A stretch of 47,546 nt of DNA from Mucilaginibacter aquaedulcis (GCF_030409325.1 NZ_JAUFPR010000004.1:1-47546); one strand, 5' to 3'; shown: positions 1 through 7,292, counted from the first letter of the stretch. The notes: generated by a model from the sequence alone, not told the origin. A program made the numbers and translations.

Positions 1-105
1 CGCTATCCGTTGTGCTACCGCTAATGACGCTTCCTGCTGGGTGCTGTATACGCTTACCGGCAGCTTCTCGTACCGGGTCTCTTCCAATAAATTTAATCGG
101 GCCAT
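1..105 (-). CDS. nagB: Glucosamine-6-phosphate deaminase (NagB family), 5' end only
   Basis: Only the first 35 codons are present; the gene runs leftward out of the window. The protein begins MARLNLLEETRYEKLPVSVY and continues with an AVAQRIA helix, which is the N-terminal pattern of the long NagB-like proteins of Bacteroidota (deaminase domain, sometimes followed by a PIG-L-like deacetylase domain). NagB converts glucosamine-6-phosphate to fructose-6-phosphate and ammonia in the cytoplasm. It is divergent from anmK, which feeds MurNAc-6-phosphate toward the same amino-sugar pool, so the pair makes sense for cell-wall recycling. The ATG at 103-105 is the only sensible start. Identity is by recognition of the N-terminus only; the catalytic region is outside the window. 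Confidence 0.72.
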   Translation of the reverse strand, partial: MARLNLLEETRYEKLPVSVYSTQQEASLAVAQRIA

Positions 106-165
106 GTGTATTGATTAATAGGTTTGTAAGCTTGTTCAAAACAAATATATCAGATATTTATAAAA

Positions 166-265
166 AGCCTCACCTAAATCCTCTCCAAAGGAGAGTACTT
201 TTTACCTTTAAACGATCATTTGTTTATTTAGCCCTTCTCCAAAGGAGAGGGGTTGGGATGAGGCT
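166..265. repeat. Palindromic element, copy a (about 100 bp)
   Basis: Ends are inverted (AGCCTCACC at 166-174; the right end closes with GATGAGGCT at 257-265). It holds two internal hairpins, CTCTCC-AAA-GGAGAG at 181-195 and TCTCC-AAA-GGAGA at 236-248, joined by an AT-rich linker. On the minus strand it shows the boxes CCCAACCC and GGATTTAGGTGAGG, shared with the copies at 5866-5949 and 36359-36433. Any reading frame across it is a by-product of the repeat rather than a gene. Confidence 0.8.
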
Positions 266-287
266 CTGTAAAAGTTAAGTTAATCAA

Positions 288-316
288 AGCTCCACCTAAA
301 CGGTGAGGCTCTTTGC
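288..316. repeat. Short end-only relative of the palindromic element
   Basis: The segment carries CTCCACCTAAAC followed closely by GGTGAGGCTC, that is, one element end facing its inverse with almost nothing between. It shares CACCTAAA with the left end and GTGAGGCT with the right end of the element at 166-265. It may be an internally deleted copy. It lies just before anmK. Confidence 0.45.
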
Positions 317-346
317 AAACCCAACAACTTATAGTAATTTAAACGC

Positions 347-1540
347 ATGTTATCTCTCAATAAAAATTTGCAAAAGCTGGTTGATATTGCTCAAAAACCT
401 ACCAAAACGGGCATTGGCCTTATGTCGGGCACATCGCTTGATGGCTTGGATATTGCTTTATGCAGCTTTACCGGCAACGGTTTGCAAACCAAATTCAAGC
501 TGTTACAGTTTGTTACTATCCCCTACCCGCAAAGTTTTAAGGATGAGGTTCAGCAGGTATTTGCCCGCAAAACGGCCAGCCTTGAACAGGTTACACTGCT
601 CAACGCTTTTATAGGTAATTACCACGGCGAACTGGTTTTAGAGGCCCTTGAAAACTGGAACATAACACCTAATACTGTTGATTTTATAGCAAGCCACGGG
701 CAAACTATTTATCATGCCCCTAAGCGTCTGCATCAGCTGCAAAATTTCCCTAATGCCACTCTACAAATTGGCGATGGCGATCATCTGGCGGTAAAAACGG
801 ACATCATTACCATTAGCGATTTCAGGCAGAAACACATTGCCGCAGGCGGCGAAGGTGCTCCTTTAGCCTTATATGGCGACGTGCTTTTAGGCAGCAAACC
901 CGGCGAAAACAGGATACTCCTGAACATTGGCGGTATTGCCAACCTAACCTACTTACCTGGCAATGGCGATACTACTCAAATTTTATGCACCGATATTGGC
1001 CCCGGAAATACCCTGATTGATGCGGCCTGCCGCAAGTATTTTGATATGGCTTATGATCTTGATTCGGCTATTGCTAAGCGGGGTAAGGTGAACAAGGCTT
1101 TGCTCAATGCTTTACTTGATCACCCGTTTTTTGCCGAGCAGCTCCCGAAAACCACCGGACCGGAGCTGTTTGGTCTGCACTATGTAGAACAGGCACAATC
1201 GAGATCAGAAACGCAGAACATCAGCAATGATGACCTTGTGTGCACCCTAAGCGCATTCACTGCCACCTCCATCGTCAACTTTTTAAAAACCAATATAACT
1301 GCCGATAACCTGAGCATATTTGTGAGCGGCGGCGGTGCCAGGAACCCTTTTGTGATGAACCATCTGAAGCAGGCTTTTGCAGAAACACCGATCACAGATA
1401 CCGGCGACCTGGGGATTGACCCTGACGCCAAAGAGGCCATCCTGTTTGCTCTGTTGGGTAATGAGGCCCTGTGCGGTGAGCCTTTAACCATTGGTGATAA
1501 CCCCGCGGTACTGATGGGAAAGTTTAGTTTCCCGGTTTGA
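347..1540 (+). CDS. anmK: Anhydro-N-acetylmuramic acid kinase
   Basis: AnmK hydrolyses the 1,6-anhydro ring of anhydro-MurNAc and phosphorylates it to MurNAc-6-phosphate in the cytoplasm, recycling murein. The 397-residue protein has the family length, the phosphate-binding motif GLMSGTSLDG at residues 24-33, SHGQT at 116-120, AAGGEGAPL at 165-173, the LNIGGIANLTYL stretch, DIGPGNTLID, and VSGGGARNP near the C-terminus. In the Escherichia coli and Pseudomonas enzymes the general base is an Asp just before the GGQGAPL motif; here that position seems to be His163 (FRQKHIAAGGEG), probably a Bacteroidota variant. It is divergent from the nagB-like gene and 44 bp upstream of the NAD(P)HX repair gene. 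The ATG at 347 gives a short N-terminal extension before the kinase core. Confidence 0.95.
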   Translation: MLSLNKNLQKLVDIAQKPTKTGIGLMSGTSLDGLDIALCSFTGNGLQTKFKLLQFVTIPYPQSFKDEVQQVFARKTASLEQVTLLNAFIGNYHGELVLEALENWNITPNTVDFIASHGQTIYHAPKRLHQLQNFPNATLQIGDGDHLAVKTDIITISDFRQKHIAAGGEGAPLALYGDVLLGSKPGENRILLNIGGIANLTYLPGNGDTTQILCTDIGPGNTLIDAACRKYFDMAYDLDSAIAKRGKVNKALLNALLDHPFFAEQLPKTTGPELFGLHYVEQAQSRSETQNISNDDLVCTLSAFTATSIVNFLKTNITADNLSIFVSGGGARNPFVMNHLKQAFAETPITDTGDLGIDPDAKEAILFALLGNEALCGEPLTIGDNPAVLMGKFSFPV

Positions 1541-1584
1541 GCAATTGTAAAACAAAACCTATAATTCCTTACTTTTAGGATTAT

Positions 1585-3090
1585 ATGCAACCATTACTTA
1601 CTGCCGCCCAAATACGTGAGGGCGATGCTTATACAATCGCCAACGAACCTATAAGTTCTGTTGACCTGATGGAGCGTGCCTCAAAGGCTTTTGTTGGCTG
1701 GTTCATCAATCACTTTCCTGATAAGAGAAAACCGATCAGTTTTTATTGCGGCACGGGCAATAACGGCGGCGATGGGCTGGCCATTGCCCGCCTGCTTCAT
1801 CAGCATGATTATAAAAAACTGCATGTATATATAGCCCACTTCAGCGATAAGGCTACTGATGATTTTAACATTAACCTCGACCGGTTAAAGCAAACAGACA
1901 TCCCGGTAACTGAAATTAATAAAGGCGGTGACCTGCCAGATGATCATAGTCATATCATCATTGATGCCCTGCTGGGTAGCGGCCTGAACAAGCCCCTCCA
2001 CAGCGATTATGAGCGACTGGTAAAACATATTAACCAACTCAAAAAAACCGTAGTAGCTGTTGATGTGCCTACCGGTTTTTTTTCGGAAGGAGAAGTGTTA
2101 CCCGATGCCATCGCTATAAAGGCCGATCTGGTGATCACTTTTCAACAGGCCAAGATCAATTTTTTACTACCTGAATCGGCCCCTTATTTGGATTGCTGGG
2201 AGGCGGTGAATATTGGTATCAGCGAAAAATTTGCACGATCACTAAACTCACCCTATCAATTTATTGATGAGAAAGATATTCGACAGGTATTAAAACCCAG
2301 GCATCGCTTTAGCAATAAGGGTACTTATGGCCATGCACTTATTATTGCAGGGCAGGCCAAAACCATGGGCGCGGCATTGCTCAGCGCATCGGCTGCCGCG
2401 CATGCCGGGGCTGGATTAACAACCGCTTGTGTACCTGAAAGTGGCCTTACAGCCCTGAACAGTTACCAGCCCGAAATTATGGCGATTGTACGTAATGAAG
2501 ATAGCCTTCCTGAGATTGAGTGGGACAGATTCAGCTCAGTAGCCATTGGCCCCGGGTTAGGTAAGGGCGAGGATAGCGTTGCTTTATTATCAGCCGTTAT
2601 TAAAAATTATAAGAAACCAATTATTGCCGACGCGGATACCCTGAACATACTGGCCGAACATCCCGACCTGTTAGCTCAACTGCCCGAATGGAGTATCCTC
2701 ACCCCTCACATGAAGGAATTTGACAGGCTTTTTGGCGAGCATAAAAGCTGGTGGCACAGGCTGCAAACCGGACTTAAACAAGCACAAAAGCTTAATATAT
2801 ATATCGTTTTAAAAAATGATTATACCATAACCCTGTCGCCTGAGGGAAAGGCTTATTTTAATTCTACCGGTAACCCCGCTATGGCATCGGGCGGTATGGG
2901 CGATGTGCTTACCGGTATTATAGCTGCCTTACTGGCTCAAAAATATTCGCCTTTACAAGCCTGTCTTGCCGGTATTTATATCCATGGTAAAGCGGGTGAT
3001 GAACTTGCACTTCCCAATCGTTTGAATGTAGTTTTGCCGGGGAAAATTGTGACGCAGCTTGCTGTTACAATGGCCAAGTTAATGGCATAA
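1585..3090 (+). CDS. nnr: Bifunctional NAD(P)H-hydrate epimerase / ADP-dependent dehydratase
   Basis: This enzyme repairs hydrated NADH and NADPH. The N-terminal YjeF_N (NnrE) half, residues 1 to about 215, interconverts R and S epimers and shows the GTGNNGGDGLAIARLL signature at residues 56-71. The C-terminal ribokinase-like (NnrD) half dehydrates the S form with ADP; it shows AHAGAGLTTA, GPGLGK, DADTLN, LTPHMKEF and the GGMGDVLTGII motif at about 436-446. At 501 residues it is full length for the fused form. It follows anmK by 44 bp in the same direction and ends at a strong hairpin terminator. The two genes may be cotranscribed; the functional link is housekeeping rather than pathway based. 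Confidence 0.95.
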   Translation: MQPLLTAAQIREGDAYTIANEPISSVDLMERASKAFVGWFINHFPDKRKPISFYCGTGNNGGDGLAIARLLHQHDYKKLHVYIAHFSDKATDDFNINLDRLKQTDIPVTEINKGGDLPDDHSHIIIDALLGSGLNKPLHSDYERLVKHINQLKKTVVAVDVPTGFFSEGEVLPDAIAIKADLVITFQQAKINFLLPESAPYLDCWEAVNIGISEKFARSLNSPYQFIDEKDIRQVLKPRHRFSNKGTYGHALIIAGQAKTMGAALLSASAAAHAGAGLTTACVPESGLTALNSYQPEIMAIVRNEDSLPEIEWDRFSSVAIGPGLGKGEDSVALLSAVIKNYKKPIIADADTLNILAEHPDLLAQLPEWSILTPHMKEFDRLFGEHKSWWHRLQTGLKQAQKLNIYIVLKNDYTITLSPEGKAYFNSTGNPAMASGGMGDVLTGIIAALLAQKYSPLQACLAGIYIHGKAGDELALPNRLNVVLPGKIVTQLAVTMAKLMA

Positions 3091-3092
3091 AA

Positions 3093-3123
3093 AAAACGGT
3101 TGTAAGTATCGTACAACCGTTTT
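3093..3123 (+). terminator. Rho-independent terminator after the NAD(P)HX repair gene
   Basis: A 12-bp perfect stem, AAAACGGTTGTA at 3093-3104 and its complement at 3112-3123, closes a 7-base loop three bases after the stop codon. The flanking A and T runs would let it act in both directions. Confidence 0.8.
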
Positions 3124-3439
3124 GATTAACTATTAACTGATCTTATAAAGAACTAAATACTCAAACTCGGGAGTTAGATTTATATGATATAAAACAGGTT
3201 TTTTCAATCTAACTGGTTATAAGACGCTCGAAACATCCTATTAGTTACAAAAAAACGAATAATTGATTGAGATTATTATTAAATAACTGTTAAATAAATA
3301 AATGAAAGGCAATTTACTCACGTAATTGCTTAACAATCAATACCAAGCAGTTTAACCAAAAGATTAATATGCCCGCAATAGCATATCAAAAGCAGTTATT
3401 AATATTATATTAAGAAGTGTTGAAAAGAAGTCTATTTTT
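3124..3439. other. AT-rich intergenic stretch without a supported gene
   Basis: About 315 bp between convergent genes. I see no reading frame with a plausible start, no tRNA shape and no heptad array. A weak dyad (GTTAGATT at 3173-3180 with AATCTAAC at 3206-3213) is present and may be chance in such AT-rich DNA. Confidence 0.5.
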
Positions 3440-4261
3440 TTAGAATTTTCCTAAAACCACCATTTGATCCATGGTAGGGTTTATACTGCCACCTTTGGGT
3501 TCAAGTGTTACCGCAAAGGCATCGGCACGGGCAATTGATTTCATTTCTTTCATTTGGGAGGTATCTGCAGGGGCATCAAAAACACCCAGGTCAACAGGTT
3601 TACCACCCACCAATGCCCAAAGCTGGTATTGGTGATCTTTATCGTTCTGAGGCAGCTTCACGTTTTGCATATCAATCAGCACCTTTTTCCGGGCCGGACT
3701 AAATGCTACCGTAACGGCCAAAGCCGGATTTTTGGCTGTACCCTCTAATTTAAGCAGTTTATATGACGGATCACGGAAAACGCTTATTTCCCTATCCAAC
3801 AAGTTTACCCGGTTGGTAAAATGCTGATTTTGTAATTGCAGGGTTATTAGTTGTGTGTTTGATTGCTGCAAACGTGAATAAACGCTAATGAGTGCTACAC
3901 CACTGGCAACCAACAGTGCAAGGCTGGCAGCAAAGGCATATTTATAAAAATTAGGCTCTTTACGCGGCGGCAGGCTTACCACATTGGTTTTATGCGGAAC
4001 CGCCTTTTGAGGAAAGTTATTATCATCACCAAAATTGGTAAGGATGCTACCTAATACACGGTGTCGTAGTTCTTCAGAAGGCTCAATCTCGTTTTCTTTT
4101 GCATAAAGCTCCATTGACCGCTCTATAGCATCCAGCTCTGCTTTTATAGCCGGATGTTTTAAAGCCATGGCCTCAACCTGCAACCTCTCGTCGGGGGTAA
4201 CATCCCCCAGAACGTAAAGTTCCAGAATGCCAGATTCAATATATGCTTTTATATCTTCCAC
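3440..4261 (-). CDS. Anti-sigma factor, RskA-like
   Basis: A 273-residue single-pass membrane protein. Residues 1-80 form an acidic, helical cytoplasmic domain beginning MEDIKAYIESGILELYVLGD, the anti-sigma pattern of the RskA/zinc-less group (no HxxxCxxC motif is seen). Residues about 107-127 form one membrane segment, followed by a short coiled region and a periplasmic RskA_C domain with QYQLWALVGGKPVDLGVFD and a terminal MVVLGKF. It lies 4 bp after the ECF sigma gene on the same strand and is very likely its partner. The start is GTG at 4259-4261; no upstream or nearby in-frame ATG fits. The signal that releases the sigma factor cannot be read from the sequence. Confidence 0.85.
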   Translation of the reverse strand: MEDIKAYIESGILELYVLGDVTPDERLQVEAMALKHPAIKAELDAIERSMELYAKENEIEPSEELRHRVLGSILTNFGDDNNFPQKAVPHKTNVVSLPPRKEPNFYKYAFAASLALLVASGVALISVYSRLQQSNTQLITLQLQNQHFTNRVNLLDREISVFRDPSYKLLKLEGTAKNPALAVTVAFSPARKKVLIDMQNVKLPQNDKDHQYQLWALVGGKPVDLGVFDAPADTSQMKEMKSIARADAFAVTLEPKGGSINPTMDQMVVLGKF

Positions 4262-4265
4262 TACT

Positions 4266-4817
4266 TCAATTAAAATGTTTTCTGAGCTCCTGTATACCCA
4301 TTCTTAACCGCGTTTTAATAGTGCCAAGCGGAATTCCTAATTCATCAGCAGCTTCAACATGCGTGTAACCTTTGAAATATACCAGATCGATAATTGATTT
4401 TTGCTCAGGCTTTAAGGTCTGAACCAAATCTTTTACCCCCATCAACTCAGGTTTGTAAATCGTACTATTCTGTTCGTCAATAGAAGTTACGTTATTTTCA
4501 ATCTCCTGGTTTTTATTCTGGTTCCTAAAATCTTTTGATCTGATTTTATCAATTGCAAGATTTCGTGCAATATTGATCATCCAGGTAAACAGGCGACCTT
4601 TTTCGGTGCTGTAACTGGAAAATGAATGCCATATTTTTACAAAGGTTTCCTGTAAAACATCTTCGGCAATAGCAGTATCAATAACAATGCGTGAAATAAC
4701 TCCATATAATGAAGCCGAATACATATCATATAGTGCCTCAATAGCAACCTTTTCATGGTTCCTAAGCGAAAGAACCAGTTGCTCTTCTGTCAGCGATATT
4801 TTATGTTTCTTACTCAA
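4266..4817 (-). CDS. ECF-type RNA polymerase sigma factor
   Basis: A 183-residue sigma-70 family protein with only regions 2 and 4. Region 2 spans roughly residues 22-95, with the DVLQETFVKIW helix and GRLFTWMINIARNLAID core; region 4 spans about 128-180, with the helix-turn-helix GYTHVEAADELGIPLGTIKTRL. The next gene encodes a membrane anti-sigma factor, so the pair resembles SigK/RskA, a system that couples an envelope signal to transcription. The start codon is TTG at 4815-4817: no in-frame ATG occurs nearby, and later Met codons would remove region 2. It begins 32 bp after lipA in the same direction, so it may be read from the lipA promoter as well as its own. Confidence 0.92.
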   Translation of the reverse strand: MSKKHKISLTEEQLVLSLRNHEKVAIEALYDMYSASLYGVISRIVIDTAIAEDVLQETFVKIWHSFSSYSTEKGRLFTWMINIARNLAIDKIRSKDFRNQNKNQEIENNVTSIDEQNSTIYKPELMGVKDLVQTLKPEQKSIIDLVYFKGYTHVEAADELGIPLGTIKTRLRMGIQELRKHFN

Positions 4818-4849
4818 CGATGTGAATATATAAAGGAATTATCATATTA

Positions 4850-5734
4850 TCATATATCAAACAGATGTTTTTCTGCATGATAAGATGAACGCACCAGAGG
4901 TCCGCTCTCTACGTATCTAAAACCCTTATCTAATCCAAATTGTTTTAATCTTGCAAATTGATCTGGATGAATCCAGTCAATTACCGGATGGTGGTTGCGT
5001 GTTGGCTGTAAGTATTGGCCTAAAGTTAATATATGAACACCTGCAGCAAGCAGATCGTCCATAGCTTCTAATATATCGTCCTCGGTTTCGCCCAGGCCAA
5101 GCATAATGCCCGATTTAGTGCGCAAACCTGCCGCTGAAACGTGTTTCAGCGCCTCTAAACTACGATCATATTTAGCTTGTATACGTACCTCTTTGGTAAG
5201 GCGGCGTACGGTTTCCAGGTTATGTGATACTACTTCGGGCCGGGTTTCCAGAACGCGGGCCAGGTTATCCCAGTTACCTCTGAAATCGGGCAGCAGGGTT
5301 TCCAGTGTAGTATCTGGGCTTTCGCGGCGTATAGCGTTAATAGTTTCGGCCCATATGATAGATCCGCCATCTTTCAGGTCGTCACGATCAACCGAGGTTA
5401 TAACACAGTGTTTTACCTGCATCAGTTTTACTGATGTGGCCACACGGTTAGGCTCATCAACATCAACAGCTAATGGCCTGCCGGTTGCTACAGCGCAAAA
5501 CGAGCAGGAGCGGGTACAAATATTACCCAATATCATGAAAGTAGCTGTGCCGGCTCCCCAGCACTCGCCCATGTTCGGGCAATTACCACTTTCGCAAATA
5601 GTGTGCAGTTTATGCTCATCAACCAAACTACGTACGTGAGTGTACTCTTTTCCAATGGGAAGCTTAACCCTAAGCCAATCTGGCTTACGTTGGGGTTGTT
5701 GGCTTACAGCAGGAACTACCGATAATTCAATCAT
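4850..5734 (-). CDS. lipA: Lipoyl synthase
   Basis: LipA is a radical-SAM enzyme that inserts two sulfur atoms into octanoyl groups on lipoyl domains. Counting from the ATG at 5734 (294 residues) the auxiliary cluster ligands are Cys47, Cys52 and Cys58 (CESGNCPNMGEC) and the radical-SAM cluster is Cys73, Cys77 and Cys80 (CTRSCSFC). TLGQYLQPT and the C-terminal VRSSYHA motif, whose Ser binds the auxiliary cluster, are present. An upstream in-frame start would add 15 residues, but a TACATTTG promoter box ends four bases before the chosen ATG, so the shorter form is preferred. The ECF sigma gene follows by 32 bp. Confidence 0.96.
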   Translation of the reverse strand: MIELSVVPAVSQQPQRKPDWLRVKLPIGKEYTHVRSLVDEHKLHTICESGNCPNMGECWGAGTATFMILGNICTRSCSFCAVATGRPLAVDVDEPNRVATSVKLMQVKHCVITSVDRDDLKDGGSIIWAETINAIRRESPDTTLETLLPDFRGNWDNLARVLETRPEVVSHNLETVRRLTKEVRIQAKYDRSLEALKHVSAAGLRTKSGIMLGLGETEDDILEAMDDLLAAGVHILTLGQYLQPTRNHHPVIDWIHPDQFARLKQFGLDKGFRYVESGPLVRSSYHAEKHLFDI

Positions 5735-5738
5735 GGTA

Positions 5739-5746
5739 CAAATGTA
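5739..5746 (-). promoter_or_regulatory. Promoter -7 box for lipA
   Basis: On the minus strand the sequence is TACATTTG, matching the Bacteroidota -7 consensus TAnnTTTG, followed by TACC and the ATG. The expected start of transcription falls at or next to the start codon, so the message may be leaderless. No clear -33 TTTG was found at the usual distance. Confidence 0.55.
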
Positions 5747-5796
5747 GTTAAAAACCAAATAACCCTTTAGGGGCTGCATGGCAAGTTTTACGAAAA

Positions 5797-5834
5797 AGAG
5801 ACAAGAAATGAGAAAGGAGAATCAAGATTCAAGA
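5797..5834. repeat. Heptad-spaced array, anchor AGA
   Basis: AGA starts at 5797, 5804, 5811, 5818, 5825 and 5832, six copies with an exact 7-bp spacing and four variable bases between (for example AGAAATG AGAAAGG). It lies upstream of lipA and immediately before palindromic element copy b. Confidence 0.7.
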
Positions 5835-5865
5835 TTAAACTTTCATTGTAATCACTGCGTGGCAT

Positions 5866-5949
5866 GAGCCCCCTCTAAATCTCCCCCAAGGGGGGAGACT
5901 TTAAAAAGCTTTTGAAGCCCTCTCCTCTGGAGAGGGTTGGGTAAGGCTC
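5866..5949. repeat. Palindromic element, copy b (84 bp)
   Basis: Ends are GAGCCCCC and AAGGCTC. Two strong hairpins are inside: CTCCCCC at 5881-5887 with its complement at 5891-5897, and CCCTCTCC at 5918-5925 with its complement at 5929-5936, joined by an AT-rich linker. Minus-strand boxes CCCAACCC and GATTTAGAGG match copy a. It sits in the gap between lipA and ytxJ. Confidence 0.85.
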
Positions 5950-6008
5950 CTACTCTATACCCCGCAATAACTCGGGTATAGTCTCTTTTATAAAATTTCC
6001 TGAAAATG

Positions 6009-6338
6009 TTAGCTTAATACAGACAGGGCCTCGTCAACCGAGATTTGTCCGTGCGATTGGTCAAGTACGCACTCACCGTCTTTGATCAGCAATAACTGCG
6101 GCGATTCGTGGTGAACCTGGAAAATTTCTGCAACCTGTTTTGACAGGTCGCGATAAGTAATCAAATCTAAAAAGTAAAGAGGCATATCTTCAGGGAGATC
6201 TTCCCAGTCAAGCTCAAAACGTTTTTTGGCCATCATGCTGATTGAACAGCGGGTACTATGTTTAAATATAAGGCTGTAGCCCTGGTGTTGTTTGATACTG
6301 TTTAATTGATCTGCCGACTCCAACGATATCCAATTCAT
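6009..6338 (-). CDS. ytxJ: YtxJ-like bacilliredoxin (monothiol thioredoxin-like protein)
   Basis: A 109-residue thioredoxin-fold protein of the DUF2847/YtxJ family. The active-site cysteine is Cys31 in FKHSTRCSISMMA, followed by the strand LYFLDLITYRDLSKQVAEIF and the cis-Pro segment ESPQLLLIKDG. In bacillithiol-producing bacteria YtxJ is linked to removing bacillithiol from protein thiols; whether this organism makes bacillithiol cannot be seen here. The ATG at 6336-6338 is preceded by a dyad at 6361-6383. It is downstream of a small lipoprotein gene in the same direction but about 90 bp away, and is probably its own unit. Confidence 0.85.
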   Translation of the reverse strand: MNWISLESADQLNSIKQHQGYSLIFKHSTRCSISMMAKKRFELDWEDLPEDMPLYFLDLITYRDLSKQVAEIFQVHHESPQLLLIKDGECVLDQSHGQISVDEALSVLS

Positions 6339-6360
6339 AAATGTAATTATATAGTGTACA

Positions 6361-6383
6361 GTGTTATAACGTAATTATAACAC
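6361..6383 (-). promoter_or_regulatory. Dyad upstream of ytxJ
   Basis: GTGTTATA at 6361-6368 and its exact complement at 6376-6383 are separated by 7 bp. The 9-mer GTAATTATA occurs twice (6344-6352 and 6371-6379). It lies between the small lipoprotein stop and the ytxJ start and could be an operator or a weak terminator. Confidence 0.35.
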
Positions 6384-6431
6384 AAAAACTGCTTACAGGT
6401 TCAGATGAAAATAAAATATGACAATTTTCTG

Positions 6432-6545
6432 TTAACGGCCGCTTTTAGGATATGAACCATAAGCCGGACATAATTTATTTGAGCACGAAGAAATCATGCT
6501 GCCAACCACCAAAGCTACAAGCGCTATGTAAATAAACTTTTTCAT
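6432..6545 (-). CDS. Small lipoprotein, 37 residues
   Basis: The frame from ATG at 6545 to TAA at 6432 encodes a 37-residue protein. A positively charged start (MKKF) and a hydrophobic stretch are followed by ISSC, a lipobox with Cys21, so the mature part is only about 17 residues: CSNKLCPAYGSYPKSGR. Short Bacteroidota lipoproteins with a CPAY motif are, to my recollection, common but without known function. It starts 29 bp after the ribH stop in the same direction, so it may be cotranscribed with ribH. It is shorter than most gene-calling limits and may be missing from annotations. Confidence 0.7.
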   Translation of the reverse strand: MKKFIYIALVALVVGSMISSCSNKLCPAYGSYPKSGR

Positions 6546-6574
6546 TGTTTTTTAACTAAACAGTTTTACGTTAA

Positions 6575-7069
6575 TCAGCCTTTTAATGTTTCGGCAAGGC
6601 TGGCCATTTTTATGGCCGTAATAGCAGCCTCATCGCCTTTATTGCCGTGTTTACCACCTGCGCGGTCAATAGCCTGCTGCTGGTTATCAGTGGTCAATAC
6701 ACCAAATATAACAGGTTTTGAATATTTTATGGCAACATTGCTTACTCCATTTGCTACTGCATTGCAAATAAAATCAAAATGGCGGGTTTCGCCTTGTATT
6801 ACGCAGCCCAGGCAAATAACGGCATCCAGGTTACCTGTTTTAAGCAATAGGTCGGCCCCTGAGGTTAGCTCAAAGCTTCCGGGCACAGGGTAAGTAAAAA
6901 TATTTTCGGGCAGGGCACCATTGTTTACCAGGCTTTGGTAAGCACCCTGATATAAGGCATTAGTAATTTCCGCGTTCCACTCGGCCACGGCTATACCAAA
7001 TTTATAAGGTGCCGCTGATGGTATTTCGGTATTTGAAAAATCAGATAGGTTTTTAAGATGAGTAGCCAT
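6575..7069 (-). CDS. ribH: 6,7-dimethyl-8-ribityllumazine synthase
   Basis: RibH condenses 5-amino-6-ribitylaminouracil with dihydroxybutanone phosphate, the penultimate step of riboflavin synthesis, usually as a 60-mer shell or a pentamer. The 164-residue protein shows the substrate loop AEWNAEITNALYQGA, the VPGSFEL motif, CLGCVIQGETRHFDFICNAV with the catalytic His, and FGVLTTDNQQQAIDRAGGKHGNKG. Length is normal and the ATG at 7067-7069 fits the family start. No other riboflavin gene is in the window and no FMN riboswitch precedes it. The DNA upstream is an unusual 38-bp tandem repeat. Confidence 0.96.
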   Translation of the reverse strand: MATHLKNLSDFSNTEIPSAAPYKFGIAVAEWNAEITNALYQGAYQSLVNNGALPENIFTYPVPGSFELTSGADLLLKTGNLDAVICLGCVIQGETRHFDFICNAVANGVSNVAIKYSKPVIFGVLTTDNQQQAIDRAGGKHGNKGDEAAITAIKMASLAETLKG

Positions 7070-7073
7070 TTTT

Positions 7074-7183
7074 GATTTCGGATTTGGGATGTTCGATTTG
7101 GGGTTTATTTTGATTTCGGATTTGGGATGTTCGATTTGGGGTTTATTTTGATTTCGGATTTGGGATGTTCGATTTGGGATTTG
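7074..7183. repeat. Heptad-spaced array, anchor GAT, in three 38-bp tandem units
   Basis: A 38-bp unit starts at 7073, 7111 and 7149 (the third is partly different at its end). Within each unit GAT recurs every 7 bp (7074, 7081, 7088, 7095), as GATTTCG GATTTGG GATGTTC GATTTGG, then GGTTTAT and 3 more bases. It ends 4 bp before the ribH start on the upstream side. Confidence 0.9.
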
Positions 7184-7255
7184 TTTAATTTGGGATTCTG
7201 ATCCTGTTTAAACAAAAAATGTCCGATTCTGGATTTAATGGCTCTGTAAGTCAAT

Positions 7256-7288
7256 AAATCCGAAATCGAACATCCCAAATCCGAAATC
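7256..7288. repeat. Inverted copy of the GAT heptad array
   Basis: AAATCCG AAATCGA ACATCCC AAATCCG AAATC is the reverse complement of one 38-bp unit of the array at 7074-7183, with the same 7-bp phase. It ends 4 bp past the stop of the TPR gene. With the direct array it can fold into a long hairpin. Confidence 0.85.
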
Positions 7289-7292
7289 TGGA

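Noticed and set aside
12..278. An open frame of 88 codons on the plus strand at the left edge
   Set aside because: It crosses the antisense of the nagB start and the palindromic element; composition is not that of a protein gene.
7074..7183. CRISPR-like direct repeats
   Set aside because: The 38-bp units are directly tandem with no unique spacers between them and no cas genes nearby.
7070..7292. FMN riboswitch upstream of ribH
   Set aside because: No RFN-like conserved core; the region is made of heptad arrays.
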